This document shows positions 8,680 to 16,950 of a stretch of 46,734 nt of DNA, one piece after another. The notes under the pieces were generated by a model. The model did not search any database. It was not told the DNA's origin and saw only the letters and a program-made list of their open reading frames with translations. The stretch covers positions 1 through 46,734 of the forward strand of contig JAVJSU010000094.1 in the NCBI GenBank assembly GCA_040219275.1. The letters run 5' to 3'. Positions within the stretch are counted from its first letter, which is position 1. The number at the start of each line of letters is the position of its first letter. The DNA is from JAVJSU01 sp040219275 (lineage in GTDB: Bacteria > Chloroflexota > Anaerolineae > Aggregatilineales > Phototrophicaceae). Made by a program: the position numbers and the translations under genes.

Positions 8680-8712
8680 CTTTCATTCGCTAGACAACTT
8701 TAATAGTGCGAC

Positions 8713-8749
8713 AAACCGGCGCGACCTCATCCGTGCGCCGGAGCGGTTT
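8713..8749 (+). repeat. Intercistronic GC-rich hairpin
   Basis: CCGGCGC (8716-8722) pairs with GCGCCGG (8735-8741), and AAACCG (8713-8718) can alternatively pair with CGGTTT (8744-8749). No T-run follows, so it is more likely an mRNA stability or translation element between the two rhodanese genes than a terminator. Confidence 0.45.
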
Positions 8750-8795
8750 CGCTTACCCTGTTGCCGAATGCGACAAGAAGAAAAGGACACTATTC

Positions 8796-9140
8796 ATGCA
8801 AATTTTCAAAGCTCTATTCGGCGGTGGTAATAGCACTACCGTGACCGAAGTCAAAGCGCAGATTGACGGTGGCAAAAAGCCCTACATTATCGATGTGCGC
8901 CAATCCGCAGAATTTAAAAGCGGGCATATCTCCGGCGCACATCTTATCCCGCTAGATAAGCTCAATCAGAACATGGGCAAGCTCCCTAAAGACCGTGAAA
9001 TTCTGTGCGTGTGTCGTTCCGGTGCGCGGAGCGGGATGGCGGCACGTCAACTCATCAATGCTGGTTATAGCGCGACCAATATGCGCGGCGGGATGCTAAG
9101 CTGGCAAAGCGCGGGATTTCCCATAGTGCGCGGAAAATGA
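8796..9140 (+). CDS. Cytoplasmic single-domain rhodanese
   Basis: A 114-aa sulfurtransferase. The ATG at 8796 is chosen because AAAAGGA lies just upstream and the protein then begins with the short N-terminus usual for GlpE/PspE-like proteins. IIDVRQSAEFKSGHISGAH and the active loop C73-RSGARSG are present, with an extra Cys two residues earlier (C71) that could form a disulfide or persulfide pair. Its stop overlaps the start of the TauE gene (ATGA), indicating translational coupling. Confidence 0.9.
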   Translation: MQIFKALFGGGNSTTVTEVKAQIDGGKKPYIIDVRQSAEFKSGHISGAHLIPLDKLNQNMGKLPKDREILCVCRSGARSGMAARQLINAGYSATNMRGGMLSWQSAGFPIVRGK

Positions 9141-9910
9141 GCATGATGGACACACTCCTGCTTAGCCTCGTACTCGGTTTTGTCATCGGCGGATCGCTCG
9201 GATTACTGGGCGGTGGCGGGTCGATTTTGACCGTTCCAGCGCTGGTGTATCTGATCGGGCAATCGCCACAACTGGCCATAACGACCTCGCTGGCAATTGT
9301 AGGGGCGAATAGTGCGCTGGGGGCATCCTTCCACCGCACACAGGGCAGTGTGAACTGGCGTGTGGCGCTGGTATTTGGCGGCGTGGGAATGATCGTGTCC
9401 TATTTCTCAGCCGGATTATCAAAGCAATTTTCAGCGGACGTGTTGATGGTCGCCTTCGCGTTATTGATGATGGGCATTGGCATCCTGCTCCTGATACGCC
9501 GCAACACCGTGAAAGCGCTAACCATACCGGAGTCTCTCGCAATCTGGAAAGTGTTCGCAGGCGGGGCGGTGGTTGGCGTATTGACTGGAATTCTGGGCGT
9601 GGGCGGTGGCTTTTTGATCGTCCCTGCCCTGGTGATGCTGGTCGGTTTGCCGATGCGACAGGCGGTAGGAACCTCGCTGGTGGTTATCGCCATGAACAGC
9701 TTCGCCGGTTTTGCCGGTCATCTGGGCGAAGGCACGCTCGACCTGACGCTGATTCTTATTTTTGTTATCGCCGGTGTGGCGGGGACGTTCGCCGGTTCAA
9801 AGCTGGCAAATCGTATTCCGTCAGCGCGTTTACAGCAGGCATTTTCACTGTTTGTGATTGTGCTGGCCGTCTTCCTGCTGGTGGATAACGTCCCGAAGTT
9901 GTTTGTTTAG
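9137..9910 (+). CDS. TauE/SafE-family membrane transporter
   Basis: A 257-aa protein with about eight hydrophobic helices in two related halves, each opening with the glycine-rich signature of the family (GGSLGLLGGGGSILTVPAL near residue 18 and TGILGVGGGFLIVPALVML near 152). TauE/SafE proteins export sulfite, sulfoacetate or related sulfur anions. Set between a rhodanese and a persulfide dioxygenase, it most likely moves sulfite or thiosulfate made during sulfide detoxification, as in cst operons. An alternative ATG lies two codons inside. Confidence 0.88.
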   Translation: MSMMDTLLLSLVLGFVIGGSLGLLGGGGSILTVPALVYLIGQSPQLAITTSLAIVGANSALGASFHRTQGSVNWRVALVFGGVGMIVSYFSAGLSKQFSADVLMVAFALLMMGIGILLLIRRNTVKALTIPESLAIWKVFAGGAVVGVLTGILGVGGGFLIVPALVMLVGLPMRQAVGTSLVVIAMNSFAGFAGHLGEGTLDLTLILIFVIAGVAGTFAGSKLANRIPSARLQQAFSLFVIVLAVFLLVDNVPKLFV

Positions 9911-9950
9911 TACGCCAAAATCGAAAAATCTAAGTGAAAGGAATTCACAG

Positions 9951-11336
9951 ATGTATCTTGAACAATTCTTCATCGACGGTCTAGGCTGTGCCTCTTATCT
10001 GGTGGGTTGTGAGGGCGCGGGTGTCTGTGCGGTGGTTGATCCTGACCGCGACGTGCAGAAATATATTGATGCGGCGGAAGCACACAGCATGAACATCACT
10101 CACATTATTGAAACTCATCTCCATGCCGATCACGTTTCCGGCAATACGGCACTCGCTGAACGCACCGGCGCGGATATTTATGTGCATTCGGCATCCGGCG
10201 CGGCATTTGAGCACATTACGGTAGATCATGATGACGTGATTCACCTCGGCAACGTCAATCTGATTGTCAAGCACACTCCCGGTCATACGCCGGAAAGCAT
10301 CACCCTTCTGGTGGCGGATACCACCCGCGACCATTCACCCTGGATGGCGCTCACAGGCGATACACTCTTCGTTGGTGATGTGGGCCGTCCTGATCTGGTG
10401 GGCATTGAAGCGGCGCGTGAACTTGCCGGACACATGCACGCGACCATCAACGATCAACTGCTCCCGCTGGCGGACGGTGTGATGATTTATCCGGGACATG
10501 GCGCGGGGTCATTGTGCGGGAAGTCCATCGGATCGGTACGCAGTTCGTCTATCGGCTTTGAACGCCAGCATAATCCAGCGCTTTCCCCGCGTGAACGTGA
10601 GGCATTCATTGATTACGCGGTCAGCGATCTTCCCGAACAACCGGGCAATCACACACGCATCAAGCAAACAAACCGTCGCGGCCCGAGGCCTCTGGGAGAA
10701 GTCGTCGCCCGTCCATTGACCGTGCATAATGCCGTCGATCATTTCCGTCAGGGCGCGGCTTTGCTGGATCTGCGTGAGAAATCCACCTACAAAAAGGCGC
10801 ACATTCCTGGCTCGGTGCATCTTGATCTGGATGACCAACTGAGCAACCGGGTCGGCTTTGTGCTCCCGCCGGAAGCATCAATTATCCTCATGCTGGATGA
10901 TGTGGCGGATTATCGCCGTGTGGTGTATGCGCTGGCACGTATCGGCTATGACCATGTGCTTGGTTATTTCGCGGATAGCCTCGACACATGGAAAACGATG
11001 GGTTTGCCTGTCACCAGCGGCGATATGAAAGATATTGATGTGCGTGAACTCAGCGATTTGCTGGAAAACGGCAACCGTCCGGTCGTGATTGATGTGCGTG
11101 AAGCATGGGAATATGCACAGGGTCATATCCCTGGTGCGACCCTCATTTCGCTCGGTGAACTCAGTCAGCGGGTGGATAGCCTTGATCCGGAACAGCCGGT
11201 TGCGGTGGTGTGTGCCACCGGCGGGCGGAGCCAATCTGCGGCGGCGTTACTCGGTCAAAAAGGCTTCAACACGATTTATAACGTGGTTGGCGGAACGATG
11301 CACTGGATGCAACAGGGCTTCCCGCTGGAACGCTAA
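9951..11336 (+). CDS. CstB-like persulfide dioxygenase-rhodanese
   Basis: A 461-aa protein starting at the ATG at 9951, preceded by GAAAGGA. An N-terminal metallo-beta-lactamase domain of the ETHE1/persulfide dioxygenase group carries H56-L-H58-A-D60-H61, HTPGHTPES, GDTLFVGDVGRPDL and YPGHGAGSLCGKS. It is followed by a rhodanese-like domain with no active Cys (around SIILMLDDVADYRR) and a C-terminal active rhodanese domain with C421 (VCATGGRSQS). This three-domain order is that of CstB, which oxidises thiol persulfides to thiosulfate in a non-haem-iron and rhodanese relay. It acts in the cytoplasm with the upstream rhodaneses and TauE exporter. Confidence 0.9.
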   Translation: MYLEQFFIDGLGCASYLVGCEGAGVCAVVDPDRDVQKYIDAAEAHSMNITHIIETHLHADHVSGNTALAERTGADIYVHSASGAAFEHITVDHDDVIHLGNVNLIVKHTPGHTPESITLLVADTTRDHSPWMALTGDTLFVGDVGRPDLVGIEAARELAGHMHATINDQLLPLADGVMIYPGHGAGSLCGKSIGSVRSSSIGFERQHNPALSPREREAFIDYAVSDLPEQPGNHTRIKQTNRRGPRPLGEVVARPLTVHNAVDHFRQGAALLDLREKSTYKKAHIPGSVHLDLDDQLSNRVGFVLPPEASIILMLDDVADYRRVVYALARIGYDHVLGYFADSLDTWKTMGLPVTSGDMKDIDVRELSDLLENGNRPVVIDVREAWEYAQGHIPGATLISLGELSQRVDSLDPEQPVAVVCATGGRSQSAAALLGQKGFNTIYNVVGGTMHWMQQGFPLER

Positions 11337-11358
11337 ATTTAACGAAAGGAAAGAAATC

Positions 11359-11763
11359 ATGTCTATTTCAACAACTGCACTTAAAGTACATCTGAATATC
11401 CCGTTTGAGGATGCGATTACACAGGTGACGGACGCGCTCAAGATGCAGGGCTTCGGCGTATTAACGAGTATTGATATGCGGGCAACCTTCAAGAATAAGC
11501 TGCATGTGGATTTTCGCCCCTATACAATTCTGGGTGCGTGTAATCCACTGCTGGCGCATCAAGCCGTGACAACTGCGCCAGAGGTCGGCTTGCTCCTGCC
11601 GTGCAACGTGACGGTTGTGCAGGTGGATGACGCGACGGTAGAAATCAGCTTTGTTGATCCTGTCGTCATGCTCGGTGTGGTGGATGCGCCCGGCCTGCAC
11701 GAGGTTGCCGGAGATGTGCGTGCAAAATTTGAAGCCGTCATTGACTATTTGAACGCGGAGTAA
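11359..11763 (+). CDS. DUF302 family protein
   Basis: A 134-aa protein starting at 11359 after the Shine-Dalgarno GAAAGGAAAG. The sequence (FEDAITQVTDALKMQGFGVLT, FRPYTILGACNPLLAHQA, GLLLPCNVTVVQ) is diagnostic of DUF302, a small alpha/beta domain often found next to sulfur-metabolism and rhodanese genes; the biochemical role is unknown. It has the family's conserved Cys in GACNP and a second in LPCNV. It is the fifth gene of the operon. Confidence 0.88.
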   Translation: MSISTTALKVHLNIPFEDAITQVTDALKMQGFGVLTSIDMRATFKNKLHVDFRPYTILGACNPLLAHQAVTTAPEVGLLLPCNVTVVQVDDATVEISFVDPVVMLGVVDAPGLHEVAGDVRAKFEAVIDYLNAE

Positions 11764-11770
11764 TGCGAAA

Positions 11771-11965
11771 ATGCCTATTTATGAATATGATTGTCCGGCG
11801 TGCGGGCAATCCTTTGAAAAAAGGGTGAAAATAAGCGAGTCTGATGCGGTTACTTACCCGATTTGCGGCAGCACACATCCTCAACGCAGGCTTTCACGCA
11901 TCGCTATTCGTGGGCAGAAATCCGCGTCGAATGGCGGGGCATCATACCCGGTCGGTGGTTTGTGA
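11771..11965 (+). CDS. FmdB-like zinc ribbon protein, one Cys missing
   Basis: A 64-aa protein starting MPIYEYDCPACGQSFEK, as FmdB-type regulators do. The first knuckle has C8 and C11. In the second the expected CPxCGS reads YPICGS, so only C32 remains and the zinc site is incomplete unless another residue substitutes. It lies 7 bp after the DUF302 gene and is the last operon gene before the accessory region. Either a degenerate family member or an early pseudogene. Confidence 0.7.
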   Translation: MPIYEYDCPACGQSFEKRVKISESDAVTYPICGSTHPQRRLSRIAIRGQKSASNGGASYPVGGL

Positions 11966-12720
11966 GGTGGTGTACGTAAATGCTAGCCGTGTGCTAGTAC
12001 ATCATTGAACACGTTCGTTCATATTAACTGCATATCTCCAAGTCATTCAAACACCAAATATCGACGTTCATTCTTGAACATCATCAAGGACTAACAAAAC
12101 AATCTATCTGTATCATCAGAGCAACGCATAAAATTAAGATACCTTCAAATGACCCCGCCATAGTAATTGATCGACTACTGTAGCTATGTGAGGATACGAT
12201 ATTAAGCGATTTGCTGACGACATTTACGGGCTGATCAAAATAGAGTTACATATTGTGGAGAGTTAGACAATCGGTTAATGGATAGCAAAAGGACGAAAAC
12301 AGGCGATGGTGTAGTTCAAATGTTCAATCTGCTATAAAGCAACTTGGAAATATGCCTTGTTCGAGATGAACTCTCAGCTATTCGGTTAAGTGATAATCAT
12401 AGAAATCAGCGAAAGTCTCGGCCATAAGATTGGGGTTTTTGCATATTCCCCGAAAGTACGTAGTTGAAGTAGTTTGAATGACAAAGATATTTAAACTCAG
12501 TTCAAATCGAATGATTTCCGCTAAATTCTCAATTAGAGAAGTCTGCATGTCTAATATGGTCTAAAGAAACTTGCTAAAAACTCGTTTCTGCTCAATGAGA
12601 CATTAAATGAGCCGCGGTTTTCGAATGTTTCATATCGTATACGCGACAAGACTCACTCGACTATGCAAAATGGGGAAGTATGCAATTAATCCCAACTTGC
12701 TTGCGGTACGTGATCGCGCT
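11966..12720. other. Gene-free AT-rich stretch at the left side of the accessory region
   Basis: No reading frame here looks coding and no RNA gene was recognised. An imperfect stem (CTAGC at 11981-11985 with GCTAG further on) lies just after the FmdB stop. The stretch marks the change from chromosomal sulfur genes to the element and may contain the left attachment site, but I could not find a direct repeat of the right end. Confidence 0.4.
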
Positions 12721-12734
12721 CGTCTTGCAAGACG
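12721..12734. repeat. Palindrome CGTCTTGCAAGACG
   Basis: This 14-bp perfect palindrome is identical to the core of the 28-bp palindrome at 254-281. It lies about 33 bp upstream of the -35 of the HNH cassette promoter, suitable for a dimeric regulator or as a recombination mark. Confidence 0.7.
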
Positions 12735-12766
12735 GCGACTATTCACCACAAAGCGATTTGCGCGGC

Positions 12767-12795
12767 TTTAACTTCATATGCTTGTGTGGTATAAT
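12767..12795 (+). promoter_or_regulatory. Promoter of the HNH cassette
   Basis: An extended -10, TGGTATAAT (hexamer 12790-12795), is preceded with 17-bp spacing by a weak -35 TTTAAC (12767-12772). It lies about 90 bp before the HNH start codon and is the best sigma-70-type promoter seen in the accessory region. Confidence 0.6.
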
Positions 12796-12886
12796 AAGAA
12801 CTGTAGAAACGCTTCCTGAACCCTTTAGAAGCTCAAACTACGCCCCTCTGTTCTTCCTCCCCTAATCCTCATGGAGTACCCCCGAA

Positions 12887-13408
12887 ATGTCCAAGCAAAT
12901 ATCCCTCACCAAAGGCGCTAGCGCCGTCGTCGATGATTCCGATTATGACCGGCTCATCCAGATAGGAAGATGGTGTCTCAGCAGTAACGGTTATGCCATC
13001 CACTACACCAAAATCAACGGTCAACGCAAAACCCTCTACATGCACCGCGTCGTCATGGATGCCTGTTACCCGCTACAGGTCGATCACATAGACCGCGACC
13101 GGCTCAACAATCAGCATGACAATCTACGCTTTGCCACTCGCAGTCAGAATCAAGCAAATAAGAATATCCAGAACAACAACACAAGCGCGTACAAGGGCGT
13201 TAATTGGAACAAGGGTAAATGGGAGGCACGTATACGTTTAAACGGCTTACGACTCAATCTGGGGCGATTTCGAGACCCACTGCGTGCGGCGATGGTGTAT
13301 GACGCGGCTTCACGGCTCCTCTACGATGACTTCGCCGGATGTAACTTCCCGGAGCATCAAACCTCTCAGCGGTTGACCGATTATGTCTTGAAACGTTTGG
13401 CACAATAA
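12887..13408 (+). CDS. HNH endonuclease with AP2 DNA-binding domain
   Basis: This 173-aa protein resembles homing-type HNH/AP2 proteins of phages and mobile elements. An HNH nuclease centre lies at about residues 52-92 (MHRVVMDAC, VDHIDRDRLNNQHDNLR, with paired N residues after). An AP2-like domain spans about 100-150 (SAYKGVNWNKGKWEARI, LGRFRDPLRAAMVYDAASRL). It opens a rightward gene set and is followed after 28 bp by a CGTCCTAGGACG palindrome. It may be a selfish homing gene or a nuclease used by the element. Confidence 0.88.
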   Translation: MSKQISLTKGASAVVDDSDYDRLIQIGRWCLSSNGYAIHYTKINGQRKTLYMHRVVMDACYPLQVDHIDRDRLNNQHDNLRFATRSQNQANKNIQNNNTSAYKGVNWNKGKWEARIRLNGLRLNLGRFRDPLRAAMVYDAASRLLYDDFAGCNFPEHQTSQRLTDYVLKRLAQ

Positions 13409-13436
13409 GCGACGATTCAACCCTCTTGTATTGAAA

Positions 13437-13450
13437 CCGTCCTAGGACGG
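13437..13450. repeat. Element palindrome CCGTCCTAGGACGG, copy 1
   Basis: Perfect 14-bp palindrome in the 44-bp gap between the HNH stop (13408) and the next start (13453). In RNA it could form a five-pair stem CCGUC/GACGG with a CUAG loop. Confidence 0.9.
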
Positions 13451-13452
13451 GA

Positions 13453-14283
13453 ATGAGACGAATGGTAATGGCACACCGAATGCTGATTGCCGGAAGCCGG
13501 AAAGCTGACATACGCATGGTTACGTATGCCAAAGCCCTCGTGAAGTGGGCTAAAGACTCAAACGTGACCATCGTCGTCAGGGATAATCCCGAAGGCGTAG
13601 ATCAGGCTGTAATCGAAGCCTGTCGTGAACTCGGCGTAGATACGATCTGCGCCGGGATCGCCGAAAAGCCCCGCAATGGTGGGCATGGCAAGTACATCCG
13701 TGTCAAAGGGGACTACAGCGAACGGGATCGCCAGATGGCGCAAGCCTGCAACCGTGCCATCTACATCTGGAACTGCGACTCCCCCGGCACGAAGAAAGGC
13801 TATGAGTACGCCAAGTCTATCGGGCGTGAAGCGGCCATGATGGAGTTTGTCCCGTTGAAGAAGCTCTACACGATGGGCTATACAGGGCGAAGCATTGAAG
13901 ACCTGCGTAAAGCGGTTCATGGTCTGGGAGCGTATCTCGCAGACATCCGGTTTAGCCCTGTGTCGCGCAACCCGATCTGGAACGGGGACAATCTGAGTAA
14001 TGAATTCGGACTGCTCTATAAGCATGTGAAGGATCTGGGCAACAAGAACTATAGCAACCCGGAGAAGCCTCACGTACTGGTCGATGCTGAGTTCGGACTC
14101 TGGGACATTGAATGGATGCTGACCGTAGCGCCGGTGATTCTGCTGTGCGCCTGCGAGGATGCCCATACGTGTCATCGTACTACCGCGGCGACCATGATCG
14201 CGGAACGGCTCGGCGTTGAAGTCGAGGAAATCACTGACATCAACGGGATTCCTGCTGGAATCGAGCAACCTACCCTATTTTAA
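13453..14283 (+). CDS. SLOG-DUF488 fusion protein
   Basis: A 276-aa fusion. Residues ~8-130 look like a SLOG (DprA/YspA-like) nucleotide-binding fold: MLIAGSRKADI, EGVDQAVIEACRELGV, ERDRQMAQACNRAIYIW, SPGTKKGYEYA. Residues ~138-265 are DUF488: YTMGYTGRSIEDL, LADIRFSPVSRNPIW, YKHVKDLG and the C-x-C-E-x4-CHR signature (LLCACEDAHTCHR). SLOG domains bind nucleotides or their derivatives; DUF488 has no settled function. Several ATGs cluster at the start (13453, 13462, 13468) and the true one is uncertain. It is followed 3 bp after its stop by palindrome copy 2. Confidence 0.8.
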   Translation: MRRMVMAHRMLIAGSRKADIRMVTYAKALVKWAKDSNVTIVVRDNPEGVDQAVIEACRELGVDTICAGIAEKPRNGGHGKYIRVKGDYSERDRQMAQACNRAIYIWNCDSPGTKKGYEYAKSIGREAAMMEFVPLKKLYTMGYTGRSIEDLRKAVHGLGAYLADIRFSPVSRNPIWNGDNLSNEFGLLYKHVKDLGNKNYSNPEKPHVLVDAEFGLWDIEWMLTVAPVILLCACEDAHTCHRTTAATMIAERLGVEVEEITDINGIPAGIEQPTLF

Positions 14284-14286
14284 TCG

Positions 14287-14300
14287 CCGTCCTAGGACGG
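14287..14300. repeat. Element palindrome, copy 2
   Basis: Perfect CCGTCCTAGGACGG 3 bp after the stop of the SLOG-DUF488 gene and just before the GGAGGA Shine-Dalgarno of the next gene. Confidence 0.9.
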
Positions 14301-14317
14301 GCATGGAGGAATGAACG

Positions 14318-14692
14318 ATGGCCTATGCAGAAGATAAAAGCATTCGCGTAAATAAGCTAGAGCAAACCGTCATCAATGGTGTGGGATTCGGGGCTGATGA
14401 AGTCCTGATCCCCCTCTCCTTCTGGGCTGGCACGGCTGAAATATCCAGCCGGTACGATGTCGATCTGGTGGCGTATTCCAAAGATCGCAAGGGGCTTCAA
14501 GAGCTTGATATTAAGTCCCTCCAGCACAACCATGACGTGAATATCTCGTTCGGTGAAGACGGCGAAATGTTCATTGAAGTTACCGACCGGAAGACGCTCG
14601 ATAAGGTGGCTGTTATCACCATCGGGACCGAAGGTGAACTCATCTTCGCAGTATCAGACGATGACTTCATCAAAGCCAAGCTCACAGTATAG
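14318..14692 (+). CDS. Hypothetical protein (124 aa)
   Basis: Not recognised. The protein is soluble and acidic, with predicted beta-rich stretches (NGVGFGADEVLIPLSFW, DVNISFGEDGEMFIEV, KVAVITIGTEGELIFAV), no Cys cluster and no membrane segment. GGAGGA lies 11 bp upstream of the ATG. It sits in a co-directional set with the SLOG-DUF488 and radical SAM genes (18 bp to the next gene), so it may be a partner of those proteins; function unknown. Confidence 0.7.
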   Translation: MAYAEDKSIRVNKLEQTVINGVGFGADEVLIPLSFWAGTAEISSRYDVDLVAYSKDRKGLQELDIKSLQHNHDVNISFGEDGEMFIEVTDRKTLDKVAVITIGTEGELIFAVSDDDFIKAKLTV

Positions 14693-14709
14693 AAAGGAGA
14701 CCTGCCGGA

Positions 14710-15147
14710 ATGATTGAATCAACTGTCATTATCAAAATCGAAACCGACAAAGAGATTCCTGCGGAGAGGTCAAGTACGCTCTTCAAGGGCATTGCGAATC
14801 GTCGTTACGTTCGCCGGGCTGATGTGTCGAGGTTCTCTGTCACTGTTACCGTTGTCCCGGAGGATATAATTTTGCCTATAACCATCGACATGGTGCGCCG
14901 GGGTATTGAAAAGGAAGTCCAACTCGCACTATCTGATGGCATTTTCCGTGTTGATGCGTGGGATGATGAGTTTGATGGCTTTAAGCTCGTCGATCACTTC
15001 CCAGACCGTGTAGAGGCTGAGAAGTATATCTACAAGAATTTTCAGATGACACCGGTTCTGTTGGCAAAGATCAGCGGCGAACCGGAACGCACTGAACTCA
15101 TTTTCGACGGAGAAGTCTACGAGCGCACACGGGAAACGTCCCGATGA
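14710..15147 (+). CDS. Hypothetical protein (145 aa)
   Basis: Not recognised. It is a soluble alternating beta/alpha protein (MIESTVIIKIETDKEIPAE, SRFSVTVTVVPEDIILPI, RVEAEKYIYKNF) without signal peptide or metal motif. An AGAAAGGAG Shine-Dalgarno precedes the ATG. The stop overlaps the start of the radical SAM gene (ATGA at 15144-15147), which implies translational coupling and a likely shared job. Confidence 0.7.
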   Translation: MIESTVIIKIETDKEIPAERSSTLFKGIANRRYVRRADVSRFSVTVTVVPEDIILPITIDMVRRGIEKEVQLALSDGIFRVDAWDDEFDGFKLVDHFPDRVEAEKYIYKNFQMTPVLLAKISGEPERTELIFDGEVYERTRETSR

Positions 15148-16019
15148 AAACGACTGCTATTCAAGCGAAGTCCGTTCTAACGAAGACATCTGGGCATATC
15201 GCCAAGGTCTTCACTCACAGCCTGAATCCCTACAGAGGGTGTGGCTTCGGTTGTACCTACTGTTACGCTCAGTTCCAGCCATCGTGGACATTCCGTGAGG
15301 GTGATGCGACATGGGGCGACGAGGTTGATTTCAAAGAGAATGCCCCGGAGGTACTTCGCCAGCAACTCTCTAAGATGAAGCCGGAGACCCTACGGGAGAT
15401 GAAGGTCTTCATGGCGACGGCAACCGATCCTTACCAGCCGCTAGAGGCACGTGAGCAGATCACACGCCGGTTGTTGGAAGTGTTTCTCGACTTCCCCACC
15501 GTAGGGTTACTGGTGCAGACACGTTCCCCGCTGGCCATTCGTGACTTTAGCCTGATGACACGCCACCCGCGGCTTGTCCTGTCAATGACCGTAGAAACCG
15601 ATCTGCGTGAAGAGATGCTGAAAGCACATAGCTATCATGCTTCACCGGGGAAACGCCTTGAAGCCCTGACGATTGCATCGGGGTTAGGCATCCATACACA
15701 GGTCGCCGTTTCACCGATCCTGCCCTACTCCACCGGCTTTATCGACAGACTATTCGAGACTAACCCGGATGCCATCATTGTAGATGACTTCATCTCAGGG
15801 GATGGTTCGCGTGGTCGTCGCACATCACAGACAAGTTACGCGGCAGAGCATCCCGAAGAATTCTTAAATGCAGAGCGTCTCGGAAGAACCTTCCAATCAG
15901 AACTGGAGCAAGAACTTCGACATAGAGACGAGAACAGTATTTCTGTCTATCATGGCTCCTTCGGTCGTGTACTGGCATCCTTGCCGATCCCGGATGGCAC
16001 ACAGCCCCGATTGTTCTGA
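15144..16019 (+). CDS. SPL-like radical SAM protein
   Basis: A 291-aa member of the spore-photoproduct-lyase-related group (COG1533-like). SLNPYRGCGFGCTYCYA supplies the 4Fe-4S cysteines C33, C37 and C40 in the CxxxCxxC spacing. MATATDPYQPLEAR and VQTRSPLAIRDFSLM follow as in that group. Characterised SPL repairs a thymine dimer in spores; most COG1533 relatives have no proven substrate, and nothing here says this one acts on DNA damage. Its position in an element cassette with SLOG-DUF488 and an HNH nuclease points to nucleic acid or nucleotide chemistry. A palindrome copy follows 1 bp after the stop. Confidence 0.85.
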   Translation: MKTTAIQAKSVLTKTSGHIAKVFTHSLNPYRGCGFGCTYCYAQFQPSWTFREGDATWGDEVDFKENAPEVLRQQLSKMKPETLREMKVFMATATDPYQPLEAREQITRRLLEVFLDFPTVGLLVQTRSPLAIRDFSLMTRHPRLVLSMTVETDLREEMLKAHSYHASPGKRLEALTIASGLGIHTQVAVSPILPYSTGFIDRLFETNPDAIIVDDFISGDGSRGRRTSQTSYAAEHPEEFLNAERLGRTFQSELEQELRHRDENSISVYHGSFGRVLASLPIPDGTQPRLF

Positions 16020-16020
16020 G

Positions 16021-16033
16021 CGTCCTAGGACGG
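16021..16033. repeat. Element palindrome, copy 3
   Basis: CGTCCTAGGACGG, one base after the stop of the SPL-like gene; the left-most C of the 14-bp form is G here. Confidence 0.9.
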
Positions 16034-16174
16034 GCAACCCGTATTAAGTAGCTACTTATCGAGAGCACGACTACTCATTTCATCGCCGGGGAAACACACA
16101 CATCCATCTATAGCTATTCCTAGAGAATTAAACATACAGTACCCAATGACACACATACTATCTCACATACAACA

Positions 16175-16187
16175 CGTCCTAGGACGG
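16175..16187. repeat. Element palindrome, copy 4
   Basis: CGTCCTAGGACGG within the non-coding array, followed by CGAGAGCTA. Confidence 0.9.
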
Positions 16188-16327
16188 CGAGAGCTACCGG
16201 CAGGTATCGAGACGATGACATCTCATTCCATCACCGGGAAACCCCACAAACATCTACTATAGAAGATCCCATAGAAGTGAAACACATAAGACTGCTGACC
16301 CCACAGAGTAGCTACGGCACCTCAGAG

Positions 16328-16340
16328 CGTCCTAGGACGG
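16328..16340. repeat. Element palindrome, copy 5
   Basis: CGTCCTAGGACGG preceded by CAGAG and followed by AGAGCTA, closing the second array unit. Confidence 0.9.
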
Positions 16341-16388
16341 AGAGCTAGAATTATCTGATGGTCTCGGATTTATAGTGGCACTATAGAG

Positions 16389-16401
16389 CGTCCTAGGACG
16401 G
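16389..16401. repeat. Element palindrome, copy 6
   Basis: CGTCCTAGGACGG preceded by TAGAG, 61 bp after copy 5. Confidence 0.9.
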
Positions 16402-16950
16402 TGGCTACGGAAATTTCTGGAGAATCGTGTTTGGACGGGGAGATATAACACCGGTGCTCCTCTACCCGTTTACCCCTTCTTTCAGAGTCATTTTTCATTA
16501 CCGGCACATCGTAAACTTCTGTCAACAAGTACTAGCCCCTCAGACCCTATTCTCCCCTGCTCTATTACCCCATCCGGTTGACACCTCTACTGTATAGCTT
16601 TACATCGGGACAGTCGTTATATACCCGTTGACATGCTCTCTATGGTTCTCAGTTATTTCCCGTAGATGTTTAGAGGTATAGATTGTCCCGGTGATAGAGA
16701 TACTGATTGTTCCTTGAGTTCAGAGATGTTCAATCCGTCTGTACGACTGGTGTATCCTACGATTTACAGGTCGCTATGTTTATTGCCGGTATATTCCTTG
16801 AGATGCTATAGGGCTTTTTCCCGATGACAGCTAGAGACGCCTGTGTTCCTCAAGATCATAGAGATCCAGAATGTTGAAGCTACCGGAGGGGTACGGGCAA
16901 TCAAAATCACAAGTGAACATACCCCCTCTACAGATTAGGACGCGCACTCT

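Larger units (their letters stand above)
16021..16340. repeat. Direct repeats with ~153-bp period ending in the palindrome
   Basis: Palindromes at 16021, 16175 and 16328 are spaced 154 and 153 bp. The intervening units share a CTCATT(T/C)CATC(G/A)CCGGG-AAAC block (from 16074 and from 16222, 148 bp apart), ACATCTA with CTATAG nearby, and GAGAGCTA just after the palindrome. A GTAGCTAC motif occurs in both units. The organisation suggests an iteron or centromere-like array close to the replication gene. Confidence 0.7.

Noticed and set aside
12680..12865. 61-aa open frame before the HNH gene
   Set aside because: It runs over the palindrome and promoter, has no Shine-Dalgarno and an unlikely composition.
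16021..16401. Palindromes as classical parS sites
   Set aside because: The sequence has no resemblance to the TGTTTCACGTGAAACA parS consensus and no ParA/ParB gene is visible.
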